Positions 1-32,297 of a DNA stretch of 64,000 bases are shown here, one piece after another. Each line of letters begins with the position of its first letter. Position 1 is the first letter of the stretch. Source of the DNA: Larimichthys crocea (taxonomy: Eukaryota; Chordata; Actinopteri; Sciaenidae); contig NC_040032.1 of NCBI RefSeq assembly GCF_000972845.2, positions 8,601,269 to 8,665,268 on the forward strand, in the 5' to 3' direction. A program made the position numbers and the translations under genes. The notes beneath the pieces were generated by a model. It saw only the letters and a list, made by a program, of their open reading frames with translations, was not told where the DNA came from and ran no database searches.

Positions 1-540
1 ACATTTTCTATTTTTAAGGAGGTTCTGGTTCATTTAGATCTGTACGAATGACAGACAGCATTCATCTGATTCACAGGATCATAGCTTCATATTTCTGTCG
101 TTACACTGAACAAGAGTTACAGAGTTTAAAGCTCTGAGGTTCAGTTTGTGAGTCAGTCTCAGGTACAAAGCCTGAAGCCTAAAGAAGCACATCAGGGATG
201 ATCCGCGCTGCTCGACAGACACATAATTATTGTTGCATATCTTGGCGTCCCATTGTTTGGAGTTATGAGACACAACAGACTGACCGCAAACCAGAACCAT
301 GTGACACATCGTAAACATACAGGAACACAATGAAGACAAGAAGACATGAAGACAAGAAGACGAGACAAAGTCCTCGAGAGCACAAACAGGAAATACATTA
401 CACTGCCAACAACGTTATGATGGAAACGTTGATCAGTAGCTAATGTAACAAAGCTAACACTGAGGATCCAGCTGGTTTGGAGCTAGTGCTAATGTAGCTA
501 ACTGCTAGCATTAGCTACATTAGTTAGCCTGTATGAAAAA

Positions 541-635
541 CTAACATAAGCTAAAGCTAACATAAGCTAAAGCTAACATAAGCTGATGCTAACATAAGCT
601 AATGCTAACATAAGCTAATGCTAACATAAGCTAAT
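541..635. repeat. 16-bp tandem repeat (agctaatgctaacata)
   Basis: About six head-to-tail copies with single-base variants. The AGCTAA core is the same one that is expanded at 44925 and 56590 in this window. Confidence 0.85.
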
Positions 636-772
636 GCTATGAACTTAATCACATTAGTTTTATCCTCCAAGTTAGCTCGGTCAGCCGTGTAGCTAACTGG
701 ACTGACTCAGCCCAGGATGCCAGGATCCAAACCCGGCAAGAAAACCACCTCGGCAGGCTGCTCACCGCTGGT

Positions 773-890
773 TTCAGAGGTTCTGTTCTTGTTCCAATGC
801 TTTGTTCTGGTTTCAGAGGTTCTGTTCTGGTTTCAGAGGTTCTGTTCTGGTTTCAGAGGTTCTGTTCTGCTTTCAGAGGTTCTGTTTGGC
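773..890. repeat. 20-bp tandem repeat (gttctgttctggtttcagag)
   Basis: Five near-identical units, preceded by one degenerate unit. Each contains TTTCAG, a splice-acceptor-like sequence. A second short array, GGTTCTGAGA, follows at 999-1034. Confidence 0.85.
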
Positions 891-1515
891 CGTGTTCACT
901 GGAAGGTAGAACTCACAGCGCTGGCAGACTGTTTTACAGGAAACAGCACGCTTCCTGTGTCATGGCGAGGTTTCAAATGGACTTTCACTGAAGTAAAGGT
1001 TCTGAGAGGTTCTGAGAGGTTCTGAGAGGTTCTTCCAGCGCTGCTGTTTTCATTTTCTCTGAAACGTCAGGCGATCTTGAGGTGGGAAACTGGAGATACT
1101 GATTTCCCTGAGTGTTGCGTTCACACATGACCTGAACATTTCAGGGATAGACTGCATGTGTGAAAGGCCTGAAGGGGAATCTGACCCGCTGGGATCAGAA
1201 CCATCTGTACAGAAACAACCAATCTGCCATCTAGCCGATGGTCTGTTTGTTTATGTGGGTAAGACACAGACTGTTTCATAACCAGTTAAAACACAACACA
1301 CAGAGTTTACGTGACGGATCTGACAGGTTTTACTATGACCCCCCTCCTGACAGACCAGCTCCCGCCCTCCAGTGATCAGGTTACAGTTGTCCCGTGCCCG
1401 TGGCCGAGGGACAGCTGCCTAAACGGGACAATGTCACACAAGGACACTCAGAGCTGATCCGCAATCCGATCCATAATGTAGGCCGGCGTTCTTAACGTCT
1501 CCGTCTCTTCTATAG

Positions 1516-13529
<12,014 letters not shown>

Positions 13530-13978
13530 GGGACCAGCGAGGGCGGGGAGGGGGCGGCAAGCGGGCACCCGGACACCTGAGCCGGAGCTCGAACCGACGG
13601 TGTGACGGCGCCTGACGAGGGTTTGACAGCCGAGCCACGGACGGTCGACAAACATGAACTCTGACCTGCGGAGCTCTCGACCCTCCATCGATGCCTTTTC
13701 TGCTTCTTTTTTCTACGTTTCTACTTTTTCCCAGATAATCTCTTTAATAACTCAAAGTCCATTTTAGCAGCAAATATAATATAAAATATTTTAAAGAGTT
13801 ACTTATTCAGTGTTTTTACATGTTCATATCACATTTATATATATTGTTTAAAGGCTTTTCGTTCAGACACTAACAACACGTCTGTTTGTGTTTTACATGA
13901 AATATGTTAAAGAAAAGCTTCCATCCATTTGAACTAAATTCATAAATTAAAGATAACGATCCTGTAAAATGTACATCT

Positions 13979-13988
13979 AATAAATAAA
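13979..13988 (+). terminator. phldb1: phldb1 polyadenylation signals
   Basis: Two overlapping AATAAA hexamers about 450 nt after the phldb1 stop, in AT-rich sequence, with no nearer canonical hexamer noticed. Cleavage is expected shortly downstream. Confidence 0.55.
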
Positions 13989-15234
13989 GACATAAATAAA
14001 TATGATGCATCTGACTCCAAACCAGCTCTTTAATTAGTTTCTACAGAGAAGTTGTTAATTACACGAGCGTCCCTTTAAGACCCTGCTGTATTTACATAAC
14101 GTCAGGTGGTTTAATGAGTCAATTAGCTCGTTAACTCTGGTGATCTATCAAAGTATTGAACTTGTGCATGTACTTCTGGCTGGGTGTAATTAATTACGTG
14201 GCTCGCTGTGCATGAGGTGAGCACGTGACACGCAGGGGGAAAAAAACATGCCGTGAAATTACACGCGAGTTAACACACGTATGATTCAACATCCAGAAAT
14301 TTGAAAACGGAGGAAAAAAAGTCCCCAAACGAGTCGAAAATATTTCACAGGATAATAAACACACACACATGAAGGTAATCATGGAAACACACCTTTACGC
14401 CTGACAGGCACCAATTAGACTCAACATGTTGTGTTGGGTGAGACAGGTGAAGCCTGCCTGTCTGTCTGACAGCTTCCCGTCTCACTGACCTTGAGATAAA
14501 TTCAGGGTCTCTGAGCTGAATAACAAACAGATCTTAAAGAGGGCGGCGAGCTTCGTTAACGTGCTGATGAACGTGAGTGATGGTGAAATATTAACGAGCA
14601 GGCCGGCCCGCCCGAGGCCCGCACACACAAACACACACTGTGAATTAAAAACCAGCCTCACGTGCGTTTTGTCGATTTTAACGGGAGAAATTAAGCTCGT
14701 CTGAAAAGTTGTGATGAAATGGAGACGTCTCATCGCCTGTCAAACGCTGGTAAAGACAGTTTTCACATGCACGTGTGAGTTCAGAGTAATTTAGGAGATT
14801 AAAGAGCAACATAACATCAGCTCTCCTCCTCCGACACTCACACGTCTCACATGAAAGAAGCTTTCACCAAACTTTCCTCTCTCCATGTTCACGGCTTTGA
14901 ACGCATCCTCTGCGCTCTCTTTGAATTCAATGTGACAGCCGTTAATTCAAAACAGGCTGCAGAAAATACACAAATCATTAAATTACAATACGGCCGACGT
15001 GTTTTTTAGATTTCATGGCAAGCACAACAGGCGTGTGTGAAAAACATCCAGAGGGGGAATAAAGGAAGCGCTGACCTAATGAGGACGACACGAAGCAGAG
15101 CGGCTTATTGTTCTTATCAAAGTGAGTTTCTAATAATGCTGCAGCGTGAACGCTCACAGGAAACACAGGACGGGATCCATGACCCAACCTTTGACCTCAG
15201 GAGGTTTGTGTCTGTTAGGAAGAAATGAATCAAA

Positions 15235-15500
15235 GAGTGAAGAGGACGCTGACGGAGGAAGCTAAGAAGAGAAAAGGAGAGAGTGAGCGAGCAAGAAGCC
15301 GCCGGACAAGAGTAAATGTGGGACTGACTTTTAGTGGTTGGTGAGAGCTTGGTGAAATAAAAGGCTGAAAGACAGACGCCGAGCTGGGCTGACTGCTGCT
15401 GGACTAGGCAGTGAGATCAGCTGCTGCTGGGGACCTGGTTCTGGTTCTGGGCTGACTGCTGCTGGACTAGGCAGTGAGATCAGCTGCTGCTAAAGTGCAG
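15235..15500 (+). mobile_element. Partial copy of the MITE-like family
   Basis: Carries 'gaagaggacgctgacggagg', 'gagtgagcgagcaagaagcc' and 'ggtgaaataaaaggctgaaa' in the same order as 54433-54600 and as the reverse complement of 3470-3620. A 62-bp 'ctgctgctggactaggcag' segment is duplicated in tandem at its right end. Neither TIR is visible. Confidence 0.7.
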
Positions 15501-16699
15501 CTGCTGTGAAGTCTCTGGATGAAAATGTGTGAAGCTCTGAAGGTGACAGACGTGGAGAGTTTAAATGGCAGCGAGGCCGAGAGCTGCGAACCATCCGGGA
15601 CCTCGAACCTCGATGCACGAACACAAAGTTTCTGCTCTTCTTCGTCTGTTGTTGAACTTTCAATCCACGGACATCAGATCTGTGGACGCGCTCACACTGA
15701 GGTGAACTTTCCACAGCAGGCGAGCTTCGGCTGAGCCGAGTGTGCGTTCAAGAAGCCTTCAGCAGTTAGTGTCAGCGCTCAGAGGACGCTGTGGATTCAC
15801 CGTGACGCTCCTGAGAACAGGAAACATCCTGAGACTGACGACTGCAGATCTGTCACGGCGCCATGCAGATTAAGACGCCTCAATTACATTCATGAATAAA
15901 AATGTTATTCCACTCGTCACTGATGAAGTGTGTTTGAAACCAACGGAGGCTGAACACACACACACACACACACACACTCTGAGCTGGCCTCCATTCACAA
16001 GTCTGAACTGGATTTCATGTTTTCATCGCGTGTTCAAAGAGCGGGAAAGTTGAGGACAATAAACTGTGAGAGATGATGATGATGAAATGATGCTGTAACA
16101 CAAACTAACGTGCCATACGTGCTCTTGGCATGCAGCGTCGACTTTTCTGACTTCTGGGCTCAAACACGAGATTCACGCACAGCGAGTGTGAAGTGTTGGA
16201 GAGCGATCATAAAGATCTGAGATCGGTCCAGTCTGATCCAAAGTTCCTCTAAATCACCCGTCATGTTTACATCATGCATGTAGATGATCCGGACGAGCCG
16301 GATTCTGCTGCGTAACTTTCACATTTCTGCGTCTCTTCCTAAATAATGACAAAGGATATTGGACTTAATAGAGCAGACTTTGGGGAAATGCAGCGCCGCT
16401 GTCATGAACACCTCAGATTTCTCTCATGATGCGCAAACAGGAAGCCCTCTGTGGACCAATTAACAGAGACGGAGAGAGCAGTCAGCGATTTCCTGGGAGA
16501 CCCTCCAACTTCACCAGCTACTATCTCAATCTGCTCTCCATTACAACCACATTTATCTCGATTGCATCAGGTCGCCTTTCTACAAACTCTCTGAGCTGCT
16601 CACGTGGTCGCCGCCGCTCGCTGCGGATGGGCAGACATTTTGCTGAATGTGTAAATGACTCAGAGTAACACGGACGGACACAGAACGCCTGAATGTTTG

Positions 16700-16818
16700 T
16701 GTGGATGAACTCCATCCATCCTCCGAGTGGATGAACTCCATCCATCCTCCGAGTGGATGAACTCCATCCTCCGTGTGGATGAACTCCATCCTCCGAGTGG
16801 ATGAACTCCATCCTCTGT
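16700..16818. repeat. 22-26 bp minisatellite (gtggatgaactccatcctcc)
   Basis: Five units differing by an extra CATC. Minus-strand ORFs that repeat M-E-F-I-H-S-E-D-G read through this array and are not taken as genes. Confidence 0.9.
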
Positions 16819-17042
16819 GTGGATGATGTGACTTTGACTCAGAGCTGCTGCTCGCTGGACAAACCTCAAAGTGTCCCGGTGTCGATATGCAAATTCAGCA
16901 GAAGTGGAAAGAAGCCCATTGGTTTTTGGCAAAAAATGAAAATGTCACCGAGATGCAACTCAGCAAATCAGATGGAGGAACAGTTGAATGAGGGAGGAGG
17001 AGGTGGAGGAGGTGGAGGTGAGGTGGAGGGAAAACAGCAGGT

Positions 17043-17082
<40 letters not shown>

Positions 17083-17339
17083 CCCATGGCAACAGCAACC
17101 AGAAAACAAGTCTAAAATAGGGGGCAGTGTCCGCTATTGCTATAGCAACAGGAGAGCAGCACACTGACTCGATTTGCTGAAAGCAGAAAAACAAAAGATT
17201 TATTCTGCTCTTAATTGTTATTGACAGTGGAGTCTGAAGGCATCGAGCGGGAAATAAAGATCCTCAAAGTCCATGAAGACAGCGACAGAGGACGAAGCAC
17301 TGAGCTGCTGAGTGTGTGAGCGACAGCTGATCATCAAAC

Positions 17340-18090
17340 ATAGAAAAACACATCGTTATTATATCTGCACAGTAATGACACAAACACAACACACAGACAC
17401 AGGATCATGGATGAATTATAGATCATAAAGAACATAAAATAAATAACACAAATATAAATGAAGTGATATGTTTCAAACTCAAACTGAATAATACATCAAT
17501 AATCTAAAACATAAAATAAATAATAAAAACATTTCTAAATGTCTTTGTTCACCTCAAACTAAATAAGAACAGATCATAAGTAATATAAAATATCAAATAA
17601 ATCATAAGAATAGATATAAATAAAGTGATATCAGCCAGTTTGCTCACCTCGAACTGAAAAATACAAAATAAAGAATTTAAAATATGATAGAAGATGATAA
17701 ATAATCAAAGACGGATAATAAATCATGGATAACAGTGATAATGAAAGTTGTTTTTACCTCAAACATAATAAAACTACCATAAATAATATAAATAAATACT
17801 AAAAAGTATAAATGAACTAATAAAACAGCTTGTTTACCTCTAACTTAATAAGAATAGATCATAAGTTATTAAAAATAAATAATATGAAAGTAGATAATAA
17901 ATGATGATAATAGTTGATAAAAATAAATAAAAATTCAAATAAAGTCAGTTTGTTTACCTCTAACTTAATAAAATATGACTACATCATAAGAGTAGTTGAT
18001 AAATGATCAAACACAGATGATGAATGTTGGATAACGCTGTTTAATGTTAAATATAGATAAAGTGGCAGCAGCCGGTTTGTTTACCTCCAA
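17340..18090. repeat. AT-rich degenerate repeat block
   Basis: At least five copies of a 'cagtttgtttacctctaactt' segment (near 17545, 17635, 17750, 17830, 17945 and 18070) separated by 80-200 bp of A/T-rich sequence with repeated 'aataaat' and 'gatcataag' words. Low complexity; no coding signal. Confidence 0.6.
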
Positions 18091-18869
18091 CCTGTGCACA
18101 GTCTGCACTGCGCTCATGCTTTGCCTTGCCGACCATCCACCAATCACGTTTCACCTGGAGCCGATTCCAACCAATGAGAGCGCGGCAGTTCGAGAGAGCT
18201 CCTCAGCCAATCGCTGAGCGCGTGGACCACTGATGCAACGGCGATGCAACAGAGTGTCAGGTTACAACAACAAAGCGGATCAAAAGTTTCTCTAAAAATA
18301 AATAAAATAAAATTAATTAAATAAATAAACACAAGCAACGTCCGTCCGGTGAAGTGACTGCTGGTGTTTAAGTCCGTTTCTATAACAAACAATACTCTTT
18401 AAAGTATGGGATTACTTTGCTTTTACTGTGATATATAAACGTTAAAAGAGCGGGAAGCACTTCCGCTTTTGAAGTTGAACGGTTCGGTTTAATTATTATT
18501 TTTAATTAAGAATTAAACAGCGTAAAAACGCCGTTAAACCGCGTGCACACGGTTACTTTAATACATTTAAATTATATTTTAGTTTTCACTTCATGTTTGC
18601 TGTTTTTGGGAGCTAGCTTCAAGCTAAAATCTACTTTTATTTTTAATTAAAACACTTTAAAAATAAAGTTTGGCTCGGCAGGATGAAGGTTTTTGGTAGT
18701 AACACGTCGCCGTGTGTGTGTGTAACGTTACACAGTGTGTGAAGTGTAAGTTTATTTAAATAAATATATAAACTTACTGTTATATGTCGGAGCCTGGCGG
18801 AGGGATCTGTGCGCTGTGCCGCGGTGAGGCGGAGGGATCCCCCCCTCCCTCCTCCTGCTGGTTGCGTGC

Positions 18870-18900
18870 TCTGCGTGATGACGCAGCTGGTTGCTAGGTG
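18870..18900. promoter_or_regulatory. Candidate atf5 promoter elements
   Basis: Just upstream of the presumed atf5 exon 1 there is TGATGACGCA (18876-18885), an ATF/CRE-like site, and GGTTGCTAGG (18889-18898), an RFX half-site lookalike. The region is GC-richer than its surroundings and has no TATA box. Consensus matches only; the transcription start is not known. Confidence 0.3.
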
Positions 18901-19022
18901 TGAGTGCAGTGACGCTTTGTCACAATGAGAGCAGCCGCTCAGTTTACAGCTCGACCACAACAAAGCAACAACTGGACCTGTTCGAGTCCCGCCCGGATAA
19001 CACTCCACCAGCACGGTCCAGC

Positions 19023-19034
19023 ATGGCTCTTTAA
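19023..19034 (+). promoter_or_regulatory. atf5: atf5 leader uORF1 (3 codons, M-A-L-stop)
   Basis: ATG GCT CTT TAA in a good context (A at -3, G at +4) in the presumed exon 1. ATF4 and ATF5 mRNAs of mammals have a three-codon uORF1 that lets ribosomes resume scanning. The length, the position before a longer overlapping uORF2 and the 91-nt distance to the next ATG all fit that design. If transcription starts upstream of 18925, another ATG would precede it. Confidence 0.6.
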
Positions 19035-19125
19035 ACTCGTCCCGTCGTCCGGACCCGGAGAACTAGTCCGTGCTTTGCTTTCAAGCAACGCACCAGCCGA
19101 AGCGCTCCACGTTTCCTCCGCAATA

Positions 19126-19491
19126 ATGGAGTAAGTGTCAGTTTGTGACATTTTATTTTTATGTCGAACTGTTTTTGTCTCGTGGTTTCTTTAAGTGCTG
19201 AGTGACGTCCTTCCGTTTTCGCGGCTGTTTGTGGTTGCTATGAGAACAGCTGTGTTTTTACATAAAGGTGTGCAGGTGAAGCCTCGTGCAGGTGTGTCAA
19301 CTTTTTATTTTTGAAACATTTGAACCGGTTCAAGTTGATCTGGATTGATCCGGATTCGGGATGGAGGTGTCTGGAGACTTTTCTTTCTTGACAACAGTTG
19401 GGAGGTTGACAACGTCATCCAGGTCCCACGTGGTTTGAGAGGGAGCAGGGGTGGAGGTGGAGGTGGAGGTGGAGGGGGTTAAAGCCCAGAG

Positions 19492-19535
<44 letters not shown>

Positions 19536-19838
19536 TAAAGGTGCATGTGCTGATCGTGCAGGAAGGTCCAGCCCATCATCTCCATCCTTCATTCATGATC
19601 TGTGTCTCTTTGCCTCCACCCTTCCTCCACCCGTCCCCTCTCCAGGTTTCATTATGCCCACCCAGCCCTGCTCTCTGTGGCCCATCCGTCAGACCCCGCT
19701 CGCTCCCAGCGCATGTTTGGACTGTTTGGACTGAACCAAAGCGCCGACAGACAGAATGATGGCAACGTCGGCTCCTGTTTGGAAGACTCTTCGTGTCTGC
19801 CCGGCAGACCCCCTCGCTCTCTCTCACCCACAGGCTAA
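19126..19838 (+). promoter_or_regulatory. atf5: atf5 leader uORF2, spliced, overlapping the main start
   Basis: The ATG at 19126-19128 is followed by GA and a GTAAGT donor at 19131. The next exon begins at 19646 after a CTCTCCAG acceptor. Spliced, the frame continues for 65 codons to TAA at 19836-19838, which is 83 nt into the main ATF5 CDS and in a different frame. This matches the inhibitory uORF2 of mammalian ATF4/ATF5, which is bypassed when eIF2-alpha is phosphorylated. The uORF2 ATG has A at -3 and G at +4. It needs the splice to form; no transcript evidence was available. Confidence 0.6.
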
Positions 19839-21632
19839 CCACAGCCAATCACAGGGGTGCAGGGGGGAGGTGTCAGAGGAGAGTCAGCACTTAATTGGTG
19901 AGTTGCGGCGAGTACGCTTTTTTATATTTTTCCCCGTTTCAGGTGGGCTCGGCACTGCAGCACATTCGTCCTTCTTGAACAGTAAGTAATAAAGTAGCTA
20001 CGTCTGATTTTCTGACATCCTGCGAACAGATCCGCAGGAAGTCTTTGCGTGTGCTGTCGTCGATCACATCGTGCCTTCTCAAATCTGCCGGGCTCGTATT
20101 TTTCCAACGCTTGTTGTTGTTGGGCTGATATTTGCAGCGTCTTAACGACATTTTCTCTCCTCACTAGGTGATGGTCTCACTGACTGGATGACGGAAGAAG
20201 TGGATTTCTCCTCGTACCTCCCAAACCCTCCTTCCCCTCCCTCCTCCACCAACGCCTCCCTTCCCCCTTCACCCCTCCAGAATGATATCCAGGTGCCTTC
20301 TGACTTGGAGGTCATGACCTCTCTGCTGCAAGAGGAACTCGCCCAACTAGAGGACTACTTCCTGTCTGAGCCGCTGCCGGAGAAAGGGCCGAGGCTGGGG
20401 AAATGTGACAGGGGTCCACTGCCGGCGGGTCCTCAGCCCTTCACTCAGCTGCCATACGCATCATACTCGACATGCAGCCAATCGGAATCCAGCCCGCTTC
20501 TTGTTACCCTGGCAACGGGAGAACTGGACCTGCTGAGCATCTGTGGCGGGCCCATTGGGCGATCCAAAGTTCCAAGACACGCCCCGTACAGCTGCGGGCG
20601 CCCCAGTGGGTGTGGTAGGAAGCGAGTTCCCGATGGCGCGAGGTTCAGCGAAGGTTACGACAACAGTTTGTTGGGATCCAAAGGAAGTAACTCAGGTAGC
20701 TCGGCCGCGAGCCTGACAGGAAGCTACGGCTGCGTGGACGACGAGCAGCTGGCAGGGAAGAGCTTCTGTCTGGGGAGCGCCGTCGAGGTCAGACGATGTG
20801 CCGTTCTTCCAAAAGAAGAGAAAAACTGCTGCTTCGGTCAAGACGTGATGGGCGCCGCGAAGGTGGTCGGCGGTGGATTCGGCTTCGGGGGATCACTTGA
20901 CGTCGCGCACAAGAAAGAGGATCTGCTGATGTACAGTATGAGGGAGGTCGGCTCAGGCGCCGCCAACAACGAGGTGCTCAACGGTATCAAAAGTAGCATG
21001 GAGGTGACCAAAGCCGGCGTTTCGTGGAAATCAGAGAGCGGCGACGGTTGCTACCTTCCGGCAGCAGCGCAGCCCGAGGCCTTTCACAGCTTCTTAGGTA
21101 ACATCAATGAGCAGGTGAAGTCCGAGAGCCTCCAGGTCAACCAGCACGACCTGCACTGCAACTTCCTGGAGGATCAAGGCCCGGAGTGTCTGTTGATGTC
21201 CAGAGAGAGTCTGAACCTGGAGTCTGCAGGGCTCAGGCAGGCGTGCCGGCTGAAGGAAGACCACTGTGCCCTGAAATACGAGGTGGACATGGTGCCAGCT
21301 GAAGGCGGCGAGCGCAAACAGAAGAAGAGAGATCAGAACAAAACCGCCGCTCACAGGTGAGTCAGCTTCGTCCTGATGTCTGCAAGGTGATTCCACAGGT
21401 GGACGTCCTCGTCTCATCCTCGTGTTTGTTTGTTTCCAACCACAGGTATCGCCAGCGAAAGAGGGCGGAGCTCGACTCTTTGGAGGAACAGTTGCACTGC
21501 CTCGAAGGGAGGAACCGGGAGCTCCGGGACAAGGCAGAGTCGGTGGAACGTGAAATCCAGTACGTCAAAGACCTGCTGATCGAAGTTTACAAGGCCCGCA
21601 GCCAGAGGCACAAGCAGGACACGACGGCGTAA
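19756..21632 (+). CDS. atf5: ATF5 bZIP transcription factor, complete
   Basis: Exons 19756-19897, 20168-21356 and 21446-21632, 505 residues. ATF5 binds CRE/CARE sites in the nucleus and drives stress (including mitochondrial unfolded-protein) responses. Seen: the [14 protein letters not shown] motif across the first splice, matching human ATF5's G-D-G-F-S-D-W-M-T-E-R-V-D-F; an acidic/Pro-rich activation segment; then [20 protein letters not shown] (basic region, about residues 433-452) and a zipper ending [20 protein letters not shown], almost identical to human ATF5. The start is chosen at the first of two adjacent ATGs because the frame is open and joins the motif. The middle region (about residues 90-420) is much longer than in human ATF5 (282 aa). 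ATF4 is excluded by the C-terminal zipper. Paralogue a or b is undecided. Confidence 0.93.
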
Positions 21633-22853
21633 CCTCGCAGCAGCGTCTGTGTCTCTGACGGTGGTTTCATGTTTTCTGTCACGGCTGGCGGGAAATGCAT
21701 GCTTTGCTGATGTGAATTATTTTTTTTAATCATTTAAAAAAATCAACGCTTCCATTGCTTTCGCACTCTGATCACTTGAGCCTGCACTGTGGCATTGCAA
21801 TGCTTTAAATGACAATCATTTTTATAGACCTCGCCCTGCGTGAGGCGACGAGTCGAAGAAGTTATTCATTCTGCAGGTTTGATATTTTAATAGCCTTACA
21901 TTGGAATTGATGTCAGCAATAGAACTTTGTGTTTTTATCTTTTTTATGTTTTATTTAATTTATTTGTGTCACTTTAAATTAATGAAAAAACATTTAGTTT
22001 TAATCGGCGGAGGATTTGATATGAATATTTTAAAATGTTTGATTTTTACAGAAAGAACCGCTGAAGAACGTTTTTTTATTTTATTATTATTTTTATAATT
22101 TAATATTTTTTCATGTGATCTGTGTTTATTTCATTTCAGCGTGACAAATCCCGTTTTTACGTTTGCAGCACTGATTCCAAATAACGTCCAATCTATTGAT
22201 CCTGTGACCAAAATAAAAACTGGTTTCTCGTTTGCACTGTTCTGAAGGTGAAACTGACATTTTTTATTTTTGTGTTTTGTAAACTTTTCTTTCTCCCGCA
22301 TATTTCAAACTGTCCGATCTGTTTCTCGTCACACGTTTCTCTGTTCACATGCAGCTTCTCTCTTGTTGTACAAATGTTGTGAGTAGGTGAGATGTAGCAG
22401 CTCCCTCTGCATGTCTTTACTTTCTTTCCATGAACTCTTTTTCTCTCTCTTGAAATAGAAAATGTAGAATTTCAGAAACAAGTTCAGGCAATAAGTTTTT
22501 TAGGCCTCTGGCTGATCTGCACTAATTTGTAACTTTTGTATGTTCAGGGAGTCGGAGTGTGTTCGTCTGTTCTTTGTAGGAAACGAACAGAAAATCAATC
22601 ATTAGATTCTTTGAGTAATTATATTTCATTTTTCTCACATTCATCTGTTGTTACTGAGGCTAGATTTGTTTCTATGCATATTTATGTTGAGACAATCTTG
22701 AATCTTGTTGATTTATGGATGTTTGTTTGTTTCTTTGTGCACTAACAAACCAAAAATGTGGACTGAGAATTAGAGCGCTTCATGTGAAATCATTTAATCT
22801 CATGTGAAAATTTGTTTTGTGTGAATCCACTTTTGTTTTTTCCTTAAAAAAAA

Positions 22854-22859
22854 AATAAA
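22854..22859 (+). terminator. atf5: atf5 distal polyadenylation signal
   Basis: AATAAA after an A run, about 1.2 kb past the stop, at the end of a T-rich 3'UTR-like stretch. An earlier AATAAA lies near 22210-22216, so shorter 3'UTRs are possible. Confidence 0.5.
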
Positions 22860-22869
22860 GAGTGTCATG

Positions 22870-24161
22870 AAGTCATTTTGTGTTTTCTGATGAATTCAAT
22901 GGAAAAGATTTTTACTAAAACTCAAATTACATCCTGATCTGTCGGATCTGCAACACAAACACATATTATAATATAATCATATTTTAAAATCATTGTTTGA
23001 ATCATTAATTCTATTTGATTCAGTCGCTTTTTAAAAAGCTGCTGTCTGCTGATTATTTAAATTAATACAAACACGCCGTCACCTTCAACGTGAACATGAA
23101 GAAACTCTGAAGATGAGCCGCGTCCATGAAAACAAAGTGAATTCATTTTTCTTAAATAAATTCACATTAAACTTATCTGACATCATTTTGAATTAAATGT
23201 CCCGTTTCAAAGCACAAACAATGAATAGAGACTGAAATGATTCATGACAATATAAATCTAAATATTATAAACTGTTGTAGTTTGTCTGAAACGTTTCAGC
23301 GTCTGTCAGCATCAAACTCCTCCGCTCAGACTGCTGCAGCTCCTGTGGGAAAACTTCACAAACCGTTTCACTCATTTCATTTTTGGGGCTGAGATTCAGA
23401 ATCCTGGAGACAGTTTTTAAAAGGAAATGTTTGTCATGTACTTATGTGATCCACATGGACTTGAATATGCAAAGCGGGACAAATACCTGTTGAGAGTGTT
23501 GTTGGTGTAAAATGACAAACCAACAATAAACGAGTGGATTGATATAATTCATAATATTTATGTTATGGAGAGAAAAACATTTAAACTAAGAAGCAAACTG
23601 ATGTTTTTGAAGAGAACTGTAACATCAAACCTCCATCAAGACTTTACTTTGAATCTCTCCCCTATTTTCAAGCAGCATTCTTATATTTTTATGTGTATGT
23701 GCTGCTGCTTTTACATAATGTACAACCCTCCCCTCGTCATGTTGTGTTTATGTTACGTTGTGTGTTTTTGTTGTTGTTGTATGTTATTAAGAAAAAACAA
23801 AAAGAAACTGTGATCAGAAAATATTTATACAGACGCTGAAACAGATAAAATATCAAATGTTTTACCTGAAAGAAAATTAAAAGGAATATAGAGAAATATT
23901 TAATTTAATTTGATTTGTGTTCTGTGTGTGTGTGTGTGTGTGTGTGTGATGTATTTCTGTTGTTTTGTTCTCACAGAAGAAAAAAAGACAATAAATATTT
24001 TGTAAATATGAAAAACTTTTATTTAAACAGACAGAAGATGAAGATCAGCTGATCTTTTTTTTTGCATCATTTTAAATTTAAAAGTCAAAATATTAAAACG
24101 TTTTTTTATCCTCCGTCACGGCGTGGACGACAGGAAGTGGTGTGTTGAATTTTCACATTTT
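22870..24161. other. atf5-stk36 convergent intergenic region
   Basis: AT-rich. Contains a TG run near 23925-23949 and, on the minus strand, the stk36 3'UTR with AATAAA at 24018-24023. No gene recognised. The 82-codon ORF at 23565-23813 is low complexity. Confidence 0.6.
24018..24023 (-). terminator. stk36: stk36 polyadenylation signal
   Basis: AATAAA on the minus strand about 140 nt past the stk36 stop codon, in AT-rich sequence. Confidence 0.5.
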
Positions 24162-32292
<8,131 letters not shown>

Positions 32293-32297
32293 GTCGA

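Larger units (their letters stand above)
1..1515. other. phldb1 upstream intron with repeats
   Basis: No exon was recognised. It holds a block of 16-bp 'taagctaatgctaaca' units (about 541-635), a module around 707-765 that recurs at 38633 and 46410, a roughly 20-bp 'gttctgttctggtttcagag' array (about 773-890) and a short 'gagaggttct' run (999-1034). ORFs of 60-100 codons here lie inside these repeats. Confidence 0.6.
13530..18890. other. phldb1-atf5 intergenic region
   Basis: After the phldb1 3'UTR (to about 14.0 kb) no gene is seen. Contents: a MITE-like copy at 15235-15500, a CA run near 15957-15976, a 22-bp minisatellite at 16700-16818, a GA run near 17048-17074, an AT-rich repeat block at 17340-18090, then the GC-richer atf5 upstream region. 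ORFs of 60-100 codons are short, unconserved-looking, or inside repeats. Confidence 0.6.

Noticed and set aside
19941..19979. Possible small exon between the first two atf5 coding exons
   Set aside because: It has AG and GT-like borders (the left edge follows TTTCAG) but including it breaks the frame joining HLI-G to DGLTDW.
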